A stretch of DNA of 40,146 nucleotides from contig NZ_ATWV01000019.1 in the NCBI RefSeq assembly GCF_000421345.1, positions 1 through 40,146 on the forward strand, read 5' to 3'. Positions 31,812-39,851 of this stretch are shown here, in pieces. The position numbers and the translations under genes were made by a program. Every line of letters begins with the position of its first letter. The first letter of the stretch is position 1. The DNA is from Treponema bryantii NK4A124 (GTDB lineage: Bacteria > Spirochaetota > Spirochaetia > Treponematales > Treponemataceae). The notes beneath the pieces were generated by a model. It saw nothing but the letters and a program-made list of their open reading frames with translations, did not search any database and was not told the origin of the DNA.

Positions 31812-33110
31812 TTAAGCATCAAATTTTTTCATAGAATTATGGTAGTTTTCCCACCATTCAACTTCTTCTTTTTCAGTTTCTGCCTCCTGCATCTTAAAAG
31901 CTCGTGCAAGCTCTTCGATTTCTGTCTGACACGCTTTTGTAGCTTCTACAATGCAAGGCTCAAACTGTTTTTCTGTTGATTCGTTAAAAATATCAATTGC
32001 TTCGTTAATTGTAAATGGCTCTTTGTAAAGTCGTTTACTTATTAAAGCATCCATAACATCCGCAGCTGCCATAATGCGGCCGGAAAGCGGAATTTCTTCT
32101 CCCTTTAAGCCACGCGGATATCCGGTTCCATCCCATTTTTCATGATGAGTAAAGGCCATATCAATTGCAATCTGATTAAAGCGGCCGTCACCGATTTTCG
32201 GCAGCTGCTCCAGCAGTCTCTTTCCTTCAACAGGATGAGTTTTCATTACCTTATAATCTTCTTCTGTAAATTTACCAATCTTATTCAAAACACCTTCTGG
32301 AATATGAATCTTGCCGATATCATGAAGGAAGGCGGCTGTTTCATACAGGTGAATCGTCTCATCATCCAGAATATCAGTATAGTAACCAAGCTCACGGAGT
32401 TTAGTCGCAATAATCCTAACATAATGCTTTGTGTGCTGAACATGGCGGCCGGTAAAAAGATCGTGGCTTCCAAGACAGCTTGCAACAAAACCGATAATCA
32501 TATCCTGAGTATTCTTAAGATTTACATTCTGAGTATGAAGAAGCTCAATAGCCTTATGAGACCTGTTTGCCATTGTTAAAGCAATCAGGAAAATAAAAAG
32601 GAATTCAACACTGTAGCCAACCAGAGAAGAAATGAACCAGGTATGGGGAGTATGCACCTGAACATCTGTTGCCATAACAGTAAGAACAGTTTTTGACCTT
32701 ATAAAGAGAGCAATAACCATAAGGCCAAAAGCAGTAATAGTAGAAGTAATTGTGATTTTTTTATTGAAGTAAAGACAGCTTAAAAATGGAACTGCAGCAT
32801 AAGTAATATTTACCGAAATGATATTTTTTACAGCCAGAAGCTCAACAAAAACTGCCGTGGCAATGATGCCAAAATACATTCCAACCTTTTGAGTCTTCTG
32901 AAATTTATTTAAGTCGTGGGCAAAGAGAAAAGAAAAAATACTGTAAAAAAAGATGACTGCAGAATAAGTATGTGGTACTCGCCAGATTCCACAAAGAGTA
33001 AGAATGCAGAATGCAACAGGCACTACAGCACATGTCAATATGAGGATTTCTACTACTTTGTTTACAGAGCGAATGTTTTCATTGAAAAACAATTCTGAAG
33101 TATCATTCAT
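31812..33110 (-). CDS. HD-GYP domain protein, membrane-bound
   Basis: 432 residues. About six membrane helices (roughly 20-190) form the sensor part. The HD-GYP domain (about 205-400) has AAFLHDIGKIHIPEGVL and HHEKWDGTGYPRGLKG with the intact HD, GYP and metal-binding histidines, so it probably degrades cyclic di-GMP. The C-terminal 30 residues are acidic. The start has no ribosome site and lies 7 bases after a -10 box. The spirochaete setting suggests a link to motility, but dapB is the only close partner. Confidence 0.92.
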   Translation of the reverse strand: MNDTSELFFNENIRSVNKVVEILILTCAVVPVAFCILTLCGIWRVPHTYSAVIFFYSIFSFLFAHDLNKFQKTQKVGMYFGIIATAVFVELLAVKNIISVNITYAAVPFLSCLYFNKKITITSTITAFGLMVIALFIRSKTVLTVMATDVQVHTPHTWFISSLVGYSVEFLFIFLIALTMANRSHKAIELLHTQNVNLKNTQDMIIGFVASCLGSHDLFTGRHVQHTKHYVRIIATKLRELGYYTDILDDETIHLYETAAFLHDIGKIHIPEGVLNKIGKFTEEDYKVMKTHPVEGKRLLEQLPKIGDGRFNQIAIDMAFTHHEKWDGTGYPRGLKGEEIPLSGRIMAAADVMDALISKRLYKEPFTINEAIDIFNESTEKQFEPCIVEATKACQTEIEELARAFKMQEAETEKEEVEWWENYHNSMKKFDA

Positions 33111-33117
33111 TATAAAA

Positions 33118-33147
33118 AGTATACAGTATAATTAAACTATCTGTCAT
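33118..33147 (-). promoter_or_regulatory. Promoter of the HD-GYP gene, leaderless spacing
   Basis: Minus strand ATGACA (33147-33142), 18 bases, TATACT (33123-33118), then 7 bases to the ATG at 33110. A leaderless or nearly leaderless message is expected. Confidence 0.5.
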
Positions 33148-33208
33148 CCTTTTTTTAGATTTTACCCCACTCCCTTATTTTTGTAAAAGCATTCGCTGTC
33201 TTTTTAGA

Positions 33209-34534
33209 TTAACTGAAGTATGCGTTATGAAGAATCTGAACAGTGCGGTCAGCTTCGTCATCATCAACAATCATACTGATGTTTACTTTGCTTGCGCCCT
33301 GGCTAATCATCTGAACATTGATTCCTTCATCGGCAAGGGCATCAAAACCGCTGGCGAGAATGGCGCTTGAGTGAGCCGCGTCGCAGATAATTGTAACGAT
33401 GGCCTTGTCCTTGCGAACAGAAACCTGACTGGCCTGCTCGAGGTCTGCAATAAGGCCTGTCAAATCAGCCTTAGTATTTACAGTCAGTGAAACAGAAACT
33501 TCAGAAGTAGCAATTACATCAATACTGATATTCCACTTAAGGAAGTTGTTGAAGATGTGGGCAAGGAAGCCTGCCGCGCCAAGCATTCGGGAGCTGACAA
33601 TATCTATCAAAGTGATGTGCTTTACAGTTGTGATTGCGCAAACAGGAGGAACCTTGCCGTTGTGCTTTTCTACTATTATGCTGCCCGGGCTTGTGATGTT
33701 GTAAGAGTTCTTAACGCGAACCGGAGTTCCAGTTTTGCGAACAGGAAGCATGCTGCGTGGATGCAGAACCTGAGCACCGAACATAGCAAGCTCCTGAGCT
33801 TCTTCATAAGTAACCTCAGGAACAGGCTTAGCCTCTTTTACTACACGAGGGTCAGTTGTAAGAATACCGTCTACGTCCTTCCAGGTCTGAACTTCCTCAG
33901 CACGCATGGCTGCACCAATCATAGTTGCAGTAAGGTCTGAACCGCCACGGCCGAGAGTTGTAATATTTCCTTTTTTATCCTTAGCAATAAAACCTGTTAC
34001 GATAGGAATATGATTGTCTGTGCCATTTTTGTAGTCGTTGAGGTGAGCCGGGATATTTTCCCAAACCTCGTCCAGAAGCTCGGCAGACATGTAGTTAGAA
34101 TCAGATACAATTCCGATATCCCAGGCATCATAGAAGCGGGCTGGAATTCCCTGAGACTCTAAGTAAGCGGCCATCATGCGGACAGACATACGCTCGCCAA
34201 AACTTACAAGGTAATCACGCGAACGTTTAGAGATTTCTTTAAGCATTGAAATTCCGGTGAGCAGCTGTTTTAATTCAGTCAAAAGAGCCTGAATTGTTTC
34301 AATATTAATTCCAAGCTCTGCCGCTGTGTCCTCGTGAAGCTTTGCAACTCCAGCAACATCAACTACCCCTTCAACAGCCTTATCTGCCGCCTCAAGAAGA
34401 TGATCAGTAGTGTCACCCATAGCAGAAAGAACAACTGCCGGGCGCTTTTCCTGATAAGCCTTAATAATGGAAGCAACATGCTTGATTCTCTCTGCATTGG
34501 CTACGGATGAGCCACCGAATTTCATAACTATCAT
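33209..34534 (-). CDS. lysC: Aspartate kinase
   Basis: 441 residues from the ATG at 34534 (MIVMKFGGSSV), which has AAGGAC 5 bases ahead. It phosphorylates aspartate, the entry to lysine, threonine and methionine. Kinase motifs: KFGGSSVANAERIKH, GRGGSDLTATMIGAAM, WKDVDGILTTDPRVV. Two ACT regulatory domains (about 300-441) suggest feedback control, likely by lysine or threonine. It is a monofunctional enzyme. No lysine riboswitch is seen in the short leader. Confidence 0.96.
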   Translation of the reverse strand: MIVMKFGGSSVANAERIKHVASIIKAYQEKRPAVVLSAMGDTTDHLLEAADKAVEGVVDVAGVAKLHEDTAAELGINIETIQALLTELKQLLTGISMLKEISKRSRDYLVSFGERMSVRMMAAYLESQGIPARFYDAWDIGIVSDSNYMSAELLDEVWENIPAHLNDYKNGTDNHIPIVTGFIAKDKKGNITTLGRGGSDLTATMIGAAMRAEEVQTWKDVDGILTTDPRVVKEAKPVPEVTYEEAQELAMFGAQVLHPRSMLPVRKTGTPVRVKNSYNITSPGSIIVEKHNGKVPPVCAITTVKHITLIDIVSSRMLGAAGFLAHIFNNFLKWNISIDVIATSEVSVSLTVNTKADLTGLIADLEQASQVSVRKDKAIVTIICDAAHSSAILASGFDALADEGINVQMISQGASKVNISMIVDDDEADRTVQILHNAYFS

Positions 34535-34567
34535 AATATGTCCTTTATGTAATTTTACTATTCTCAA

Positions 34568-34596
34568 ATTATAGTGATTTGTATTAGAGAATGGAA
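34568..34596 (-). promoter_or_regulatory. Putative lysC promoter
   Basis: Minus strand TTCCAT (34596-34591), 17 bases, TATAAT (34573-34568). The -35 is weak. The leader is about 30 nt and has a ribosome site. Confidence 0.5.
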
Positions 34597-34608
34597 GTAT
34601 ATATTAAC

Positions 34609-34691
34609 AAAATCTGTTGCTCCCGTGAAAAATGCACTTAGCCAACGGGATGATGTTGTCTAAGCGCATTTTTCACTCCGCATCAGATTTT
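34609..34691. repeat. 83-bp long imperfect palindrome
   Basis: Outer arms AAAATCTG and CAGATTTT, inner arms GTGAAAAATGCACTTAG and CTAAGCGCATTTTTCAC (one mismatch), centre CCAAC/GTTG. It lies between the exporter operon and the lysC promoter. Its sequence is unlike families A and B. No T-tract follows the stem on either side. Nothing else is seen in 34692-34750. Confidence 0.82.
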
Positions 34692-34750
34692 CCGTACTCT
34701 AATTCTAATCATCGATATCAAAATTACATAAAGACATAGGGCACGCGGGG

Positions 34751-35596
34751 TCATGAGCCGGTGCCGTCGTACTTGCGGGCACCCAGCAGCCAGAAGCGGT
34801 AGCTCAGGTAGAAGAAAGCAAGGCCAATTAGTGGCGAAAGCCAGGAAAGAAGCGGTATGCTATCTGGACGCAGAATTACCAGGGCCGGATAATATGCAAT
34901 AAAGGCAATCGGAATCACAAAAGTAAAAATCAGTTTGAATACCTTGTTGAAAATACTTGCCGGATATTTTGCAAAATCCTTAAAACGGAACATAATTACC
35001 ATGATGTAGCCAGAGTTCTGGATCCAGAAGCAGGTGGCGGCCGCAAAATTCATGATTGCAATCATAAAAAGTGAGGCAGCCAGGAGAAATAAAACAGTCT
35101 GCGCAATTATTACCGGTGTTACAGGAATTGCCAGATGTCTCCAGGCGTAGACCAGAGTTCCTGTTCCAAAAGCCAGCTGCCCTAAGCCCTTTACATCAAA
35201 AACTTCTGAAATATAATAGAAGAAGATGTTTATAGGACGGAAACAGTACTTTATGAAGTCCCCGGTTTTTACTACATAGCGCAGGTTCCAGTTATTATCA
35301 AAAAAGCACTGAACCGGAGTAAGGGCAATCAGCGAAAAGCCGTAAAGAAAAAGCATCTCGTACATTGTCCAGCCGTTGATTGACGGAAAGTTCTGAAAGA
35401 GAATATAGAAGGTCACAAAGCCAACCAGATTCGAAACTATCATTCCGATATTTGAAATTACAAAGTCCGCACGGTAGCTCATTTTGCTCTTCAAGTCCTG
35501 AATCAGAATCTTTCTGTAAATATCAAGATAAAACTTTAAGCCGCGTCTTTTAGTCTGAGCCACTGCTTTACTTTCATTCCCATTATTCAAACTCAT
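34751..35596 (-). CDS. ABC-2 type exporter permease, second subunit
   Basis: 281 residues with six membrane helices; the first 35 residues are hydrophilic. YRADFVISNIGMIVSNLVGF, GWTMYEMLFLYGFSLIALT and the late PALVILRPDSIPLLSWLSPLIG are typical of the DUF990-like ABC-2 permeases that form heterodimers. It starts 3 bases after the partner permease stops. Substrate unknown; family members export drugs or lipid-like compounds. Confidence 0.85.
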   Translation of the reverse strand: MSLNNGNESKAVAQTKRRGLKFYLDIYRKILIQDLKSKMSYRADFVISNIGMIVSNLVGFVTFYILFQNFPSINGWTMYEMLFLYGFSLIALTPVQCFFDNNWNLRYVVKTGDFIKYCFRPINIFFYYISEVFDVKGLGQLAFGTGTLVYAWRHLAIPVTPVIIAQTVLFLLAASLFMIAIMNFAAATCFWIQNSGYIMVIMFRFKDFAKYPASIFNKVFKLIFTFVIPIAFIAYYPALVILRPDSIPLLSWLSPLIGLAFFYLSYRFWLLGARKYDGTGS

Positions 35597-35599
35597 AAT

Positions 35600-36409
35600 C
35601 TAACCTCCGTTTACAGTAATCTTTTTAAGCGACACATTCCAGAAAAGCGCTCCGATAGCCGACAGTGCAATACACCAGCCCAGCTGAAGGACAAGAGAAA
35701 AGACCAGCCCTTCTCCCAGAGTGTAGCCCGGCTTTTGGAGAAGCACGTTCAACGGTGTATCATAAATGCAGCGGAAAGGAAGATACTGCACAATATTACG
35801 CAGCGCCTCCGGAAAAAAGGCCAGCGGAATTGAAGCACCCGAAAGCAGAAGAACGATACATTCCTTTACCATATTCAGCCCCCAGGTTGATTCGGTATAA
35901 AGACAGATTGTTGCGCAAATCATATCTATACTGAAGTTGATAACCAGAGCCATAATCACAGACACTACGAAAAAAAGCAGATTAAAACTGAGTGCAATAC
36001 TACCTTTCGTTAGTATATTAATGATTATGAAGGTTGGCAAAAAAGTCAGAAAGAAAGACATGATGTTTTCGCCGATGTAAGACCAGAAGCTGTAACCACG
36101 GAAGCTCATAGGCTTAAGAAGTTTGAGTACGATTGAGCCCGACTGGATTTCCCGGCTCATATCCCATACGAGAAAGACCTCCAGAAAGTTGAAAAGTGCT
36201 GTCGCAAGCACAAGGTAAACCAGAGTATCATTCAAGGTCATTCCGTTTACGACATCACTGCCCGAGCTGGCATAAATCGCCTTCCACAAAAAATAAATCA
36301 AAACCAGATAAATCAGGTTTCCAAAAAGTGTTACAAAAGTCCCCAGCCTGTAGTGAAGTTTTTCCATCATGCCCAGGCGGGTAAGAGCCAGATATTTTCT
36401 AAAATTCAT
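35600..36409 (-). CDS. ABC-2 type exporter permease, first subunit
   Basis: 269 residues from the ATG at 36409 (MNFRKYLALTRLGMMEKLHYR), with SD GGAGA. The longer frame upstream reads only through palindromic repeats and is rejected. Six membrane helices; MTLNDTLVYLVLATALFNFLE and MSREIQSGSIVLKLLKPMSF match ABC-2 permeases of the DUF990-like type. It is separated from the ATPase gene by a 180-base block of repeats. Confidence 0.88.
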   Translation of the reverse strand: MNFRKYLALTRLGMMEKLHYRLGTFVTLFGNLIYLVLIYFLWKAIYASSGSDVVNGMTLNDTLVYLVLATALFNFLEVFLVWDMSREIQSGSIVLKLLKPMSFRGYSFWSYIGENIMSFFLTFLPTFIIINILTKGSIALSFNLLFFVVSVIMALVINFSIDMICATICLYTESTWGLNMVKECIVLLLSGASIPLAFFPEALRNIVQYLPFRCIYDTPLNVLLQKPGYTLGEGLVFSLVLQLGWCIALSAIGALFWNVSLKKITVNGG

Positions 36410-36428
36410 AAAACGTCTCCTTACATGC

Positions 36429-36582
36429 GGTGGTTGAGTACTCGCGAAGCAAGTGTATGCATCGTGCGCGCAAGCGCACAAGAAAATCACTTCCTTGAAT
36501 GCAAACGACACGAAGTGTCGTATCGAAACCACATTTTCGAGTTCTGCGGTGGTTTCGATACGGCTTCGCCTACTCAACCACC
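36429..36582. repeat. Two family A elements, one enlarged, between exporter genes
   Basis: 36429-36532 is a 104-base form: GGTGGTTGAGTA at one end, TATCGAAACCAC at the other, with internal hairpins GTGCGC/GCGCAC and CGACAC/GTGTCG. 36548-36582 is a standard copy, inverted relative to the first and identical to copy A1. Together they fill the gap between the ATPase stop and the permease ribosome site. Confidence 0.88.
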
Positions 36583-36589
36583 GTAATCA

Positions 36590-37537
36590 CTACGCGCTTC
36601 TCGACGCAGCCTGCGCATAAATCTTTTTAATCACCTCTTCCGTAGAAATATCTTCCACACTGATATCTTTAATACCACCATTTTTCTGGTACTCAGAGAT
36701 TACCGTCATCACATCAGTCTTAGATTCATCAACAAGTATTTCCTTCCAGCCACTGTCTGCAAGGTTGAGGCGCAGAGTTCTGTAAGAACCGAAGTAATGT
36801 TTAAGATGCTCAATGTCGTTATCGTAAATCATGCTGCCGTGGTCAATAATCACAATTCTCTGGCAAAGCGCATCAACGTCTCCCATATCGTGAGTTGTAA
36901 GAATTACAGTTGTTTTCTTTTCCTGATTCAGGCCCTTGATAAGCTCGCGGATTTTTGCCTTCATAGAAACATCAAGCCCGATTGTCGGTTCGTCCAGAAA
37001 GACGATTTTCGGATTATGCAAAAAGGCCGCAAGAATATCACTAAGAGTGCGCTGACCAAGAGACATCTGGCGCACAGGCTTATGCAGAAGAGTTTCGATG
37101 TCTGCAAGGCTGCTGTACAGCTCCAGCATCTGCTTGTAATCAGCTTCCGGAATCATATAAATATCCTTAAGCAGCTTGAAGGATTCGATAAGTGGCAGCG
37201 ACCACCAGAGCTGACTTCTCTGTCCAAAAACAACACCGATATTTTCTGCATTGCGGCTGCGGTTTTTATAAGGCACAGTTCCGTTTACAAGAATCTCGCC
37301 ACGGGTCGGCTCAAGTACACCGGTCATCATTTTGATAGTTGTAGATTTACCGGCACCGTTTGGTCCCAGGTAGCCTACAATTTCACCCGCTTTAATGTTC
37401 ATGGAAATATTATCGACCGCAGTTACAGTTTTGTAGTCGCGGGAAAATAAATCTTTAAGACTGCCCTTAAGCCCTTCGTGACGGTTGAGCACCTTAAACT
37501 CCTTTGTCACGCCCTTCATGATGATTGCATCATCCAT
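36590..37537 (-). CDS. ABC-2 type exporter ATP-binding protein
   Basis: 315 residues from the ATG at 37537 (MDDAIIMKGVTKEFKV), with SD GGAGG 5 bases ahead; the longer frame runs into repeats. Walker A LGPNGAGKST, signature MSLGQRTLSD (a LSGGQ variant), Walker B IVFLDEPTIGLD, and the H-loop TTHDMGDVD are present. The C-terminal 80 residues form the DrrA-type extension. First gene of the three-gene exporter operon. Confidence 0.94.
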   Translation of the reverse strand: MDDAIIMKGVTKEFKVLNRHEGLKGSLKDLFSRDYKTVTAVDNISMNIKAGEIVGYLGPNGAGKSTTIKMMTGVLEPTRGEILVNGTVPYKNRSRNAENIGVVFGQRSQLWWSLPLIESFKLLKDIYMIPEADYKQMLELYSSLADIETLLHKPVRQMSLGQRTLSDILAAFLHNPKIVFLDEPTIGLDVSMKAKIRELIKGLNQEKKTTVILTTHDMGDVDALCQRIVIIDHGSMIYDNDIEHLKHYFGSYRTLRLNLADSGWKEILVDESKTDVMTVISEYQKNGGIKDISVEDISTEEVIKKIYAQAASRSA

Positions 37538-37561
37538 AAAAACCTCCGTTATCTCGTCATG

Positions 37562-37645
37562 TAGATTGCTTCGCTCCGCTCGCAATGACGGTACCTCAAC
37601 AAAGGGAATCCTCGGCAGGGTGTCCAATCCGCTTCAGATTCCCTT
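37562..37645 (-). repeat. Family B element and a second hairpin in the exporter leader
   Basis: 37562-37589 is TAGATTGC...GCAATGAC, a well-preserved family B copy. 37602-37610 and 37637-37645 (AAGGGAATC and its complement) form another hairpin with a 26-base loop. Both would be in the 5' leader of the exporter mRNA if the TATAAT near 37670 is its -10 box. Confidence 0.75.
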
Positions 37646-37732
37646 GCTTTTACAAGATAAATGGATTATACTTCACATATCAGTGTAAGAAAATTATTAT
37701 TTTTACTTATTTTAATAACTATTTTTCATATC

Positions 37733-37745
37733 CAATGTAACATTG
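37733..37745. promoter_or_regulatory. 13-bp palindrome upstream of the AraC-family gene
   Basis: CAATGT, A, ACATTG, a perfect inverted repeat 22 bases before the start codon. A possible promoter TTTCAT, 17 bases, TATTAT overlaps it. It could be an operator, perhaps autoregulatory. Confidence 0.4.
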
Positions 37746-37767
37746 TTATTATTATAAGAGAGGTATT

Positions 37768-38727
37768 ATGCCAGAAACAACACAAAAACCTGTAAAAGGA
37801 ATTATCCTAAAACGCAGCGACGGTTCAGAAGTTGTAAATTATAATATAGAAGGCTTTCCAGCCTATATCCACGAGGGCTATGTTTATCCCGGCTGTACCT
37901 GGGAGCGGGTTCCCCATTATCATGATGATATTGAAATTCTTTCCGTTTATTCAGGTACAATGGCCTATTCAGTTGACGGCATAAATATCAATCTTAAAAG
38001 AGGCGATACAATTTTCGTAAACGCAGACAGAATCCACTACTCTATTTCAGGCCAGAATCGCAGTACCCTGTATTACATTGCCGTAATGCACCCCGGCATT
38101 ATCTCTCCCACTTTTGCAGTTGAAAGCAAGGCAATTAAGCCTATCATCTCAGATCGCAGCGTTCCCTTCATTCATTTTAAGGCAGAAGATTTTGACGGAC
38201 CCGCAATTCAAAAGCTTATGAAAGCTCTCTGCAAGGAAGAAGAGACGGGCAACGAATTTATGATTACAAAATACTTTTTTGAAATCTGGGAAATCATAAT
38301 GCACCGCTTTACAGATGCCTACCGCCTGCACGTTGGCCACATAGAAGACAGCGATTCCCACAATTCAAAACTCAAGGCCATGATGTTCTACATAGACCAG
38401 CACTACAATGAGCCGATTACCCTCAAGGATATTTCCCAGGCCGGGGGTGTAAGCCAGAGCCTCTGCAATCAGATTTTCAACAAGCTTACAGAAAAGTCTC
38501 CGATAGAATATCTTATGCATTACCGCTGCCGTAAAGTTACAGACCTGCTTCTGGCCGGCGACATGAGCATGAGTGAAATTGCAGAAATCACAGGCTTTAC
38601 CGGCGCAAGCTACATGGCAGAAACATTTAAGAAATTCTATAAAATGTCGCCGCGGGATTTTAAGAAGATGAGGGCCCAGAACAAGGAGACAGATGTCTTA
38701 AAAAACTTCTCACCATGTGATTCGTAA
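37768..38727 (+). CDS. AraC-family transcriptional regulator with cupin domain
   Basis: 319 residues. The N-terminal cupin (about 25-120) has PGCTWERVPHYHDDIEIL and RGDTIFVNADRIHYS, a ligand-sensing fold. The C-terminal double helix-turn-helix (about 205-305) shows ITLKDISQAGGVSQSLCNQIF and MSEIAEITGFTGASYMAETF, ending FYKMSPRDFKKMR. This type usually controls sugar-use genes. It is divergent from the exporter operon, which is a possible target. SD GAGAGG precedes the ATG. Confidence 0.94.
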   Translation: MPETTQKPVKGIILKRSDGSEVVNYNIEGFPAYIHEGYVYPGCTWERVPHYHDDIEILSVYSGTMAYSVDGININLKRGDTIFVNADRIHYSISGQNRSTLYYIAVMHPGIISPTFAVESKAIKPIISDRSVPFIHFKAEDFDGPAIQKLMKALCKEEETGNEFMITKYFFEIWEIIMHRFTDAYRLHVGHIEDSDSHNSKLKAMMFYIDQHYNEPITLKDISQAGGVSQSLCNQIFNKLTEKSPIEYLMHYRCRKVTDLLLAGDMSMSEIAEITGFTGASYMAETFKKFYKMSPRDFKKMRAQNKETDVLKNFSPCDS

Positions 38728-38728
38728 A

Positions 38729-39583
38729 TCAGATACTGCCACCTGACTTAAAGAGCTTCATCATCTCATTAGTAAGACTGTAATCATTCGGCTGCAGCTC
38801 AACCTCTTCCCGGCTAACCCACTCGGCATACTTCAACTCGCCCTCGTCCATCCTGATTGTCTCATCACCATCAACCTCGCAGAAAAAGCCTGCAAGTATA
38901 TCTTGAGCCAGAGCCCAGGGCTGAGACTTATAATAGCGGATATTTTTTACCTTAAGGCCAACCTCTTCCATAACCTCACGTTCAACAGTCTGTTCCAGAG
39001 TTTCACCGAATTCAGTAAAGCCTGCAACCAGAGCAGAATGCGCATAGCCGGTACGATATTTTGTAATGAGGATTTTATCTTTAGTTTGATTTAAGATTCC
39101 AATTATTACAGCGGGATTAATACGTGGATAGATTTTTGATTTGCAGACAGGACAAAAAAGGGCACGCTCAACAAAATCGTGTTCCAAAGGATGTCCGCAG
39201 TGTCCGCAGAATTTATTATCATCATACCACTTCCAAAGATGATAGGCAGAAAAAACTGCAAAGAGAGAAGTTTTTGCTTCAGTTGCCAGAGGCAAATCGC
39301 GCAGCTGGCGGAGTGTATAAAAAGAAAAATCAAAAAGGTCTGCAGACAGAGCCGCCTTCTCCGGCATCAAAAAATATTTTTGATTATCAATAGAAAAAAG
39401 ATAGGTTGGCACTCCACTCTGTGAATGAAAATCTCCCCAGGTTGGAAAACTAAGCGACTGAGACTCCTGATTATATCGAGCCAGAACTTTTCCCTCAGAA
39501 AAGAAAAAGGCAGAATCCGAAGCACAAAATTTCTGTTCTTTATAATGATTATAAAACTTAGCCGGAAAAATATCTTGAATCAT
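38729..39583 (-). CDS. nudC: NADH pyrophosphatase / RNA deNADding enzyme
   Basis: 284 residues. NudC splits NAD(H) and removes NAD caps from RNA. A zinc ribbon (FCGHCGHPL at about 127-135, FCPVCKSKIYPR) is followed by the Nudix box GFTEFGETLEQTVEREVMEE, which fits G-x5-E-x7-RE-U-x-EE. The NudC mark SQPWALAQDILAGF replaces the usual SQPWPFPxS. The N-terminal domain has the expected length. One base separates its stop from that of the convergent AraC gene. No clear ribosome site; CATAAT lies 5 bases before the ATG. Confidence 0.92.
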   Translation of the reverse strand: MIQDIFPAKFYNHYKEQKFCASDSAFFFSEGKVLARYNQESQSLSFPTWGDFHSQSGVPTYLFSIDNQKYFLMPEKAALSADLFDFSFYTLRQLRDLPLATEAKTSLFAVFSAYHLWKWYDDNKFCGHCGHPLEHDFVERALFCPVCKSKIYPRINPAVIIGILNQTKDKILITKYRTGYAHSALVAGFTEFGETLEQTVEREVMEEVGLKVKNIRYYKSQPWALAQDILAGFFCEVDGDETIRMDEGELKYAEWVSREEVELQPNDYSLTNEMMKLFKSGGSI

Positions 39584-39617
39584 ATCTTATTATGCCATTT
39601 TTTGTTAAATAAAAAAA

Positions 39618-39728
39618 GCTAGCAGCTACCTACTTTCCCGGGACGAACCCAGTATCATCGGCGTAAGAGAGCTTGACTTCCGTGTTCGGAATGGGAACGG
39701 GTATTACCTCTCCACTATGGCCACTAGC
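39618..39728 (-). rRNA. rrf: 5S ribosomal RNA
   Basis: About 111 nt. Complementary ends GCTAG and CTAGC, the conserved CCGTTCCCATTCCGAACACGG split across loops B and C, and the closing stretch CGTCCCGGGAAAGTAGG. A run of seven T follows on the minus strand and may end transcription. Ends are estimated to within a few bases. Confidence 0.95.
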
Positions 39729-39787
39729 ATTTAATACAAAGTAAAACGAAGTGCGTAAGACGATTGCTCGTGCACGCAGGACGGAAT

Positions 39788-39818
39788 GGATTGCTTCGGG
39801 ACGAGCCCTCGCAATGAC
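39788..39818 (-). repeat. Family B palindromic element in the 23S-5S spacer
   Basis: GGATTGCTTCGGGACGAGCC then CTCGCAATGAC. It is part of the ribosomal RNA transcript spacer (39729-39851), which holds no tRNA. Confidence 0.82.
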
Positions 39819-39851
39819 GCTTTTCTTGTTTTATGAACGGAAACGATGATA

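Noticed and set aside
33150-33208. Terminator after lysC
   Set aside because: A direct repeat around AATCTAAAAA is present, but no stem-loop with a T-tract could be drawn.
34535-34608. Lysine riboswitch before lysC
   Set aside because: The leader is about 30 nt after the predicted promoter and lacks room for a roughly 170-nt aptamer; the palindrome upstream does not have its multi-helix layout.
35600-36577. Longer N-terminus for the first exporter permease
   Set aside because: The extra 56 codons are translated from palindromic repeats, and a good ribosome site precedes the internal ATG at 36409.
352-36582. CRISPR repeats
   Set aside because: Family A copies are scattered kilobases apart, in both orientations, with variable cores and no regular spacers. 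No cas gene is present.
36590-37627. Longer N-terminus for the exporter ATPase
   Set aside because: The first 30 codons run through a family B repeat, while GGAGG sits properly before the ATG at 37537.
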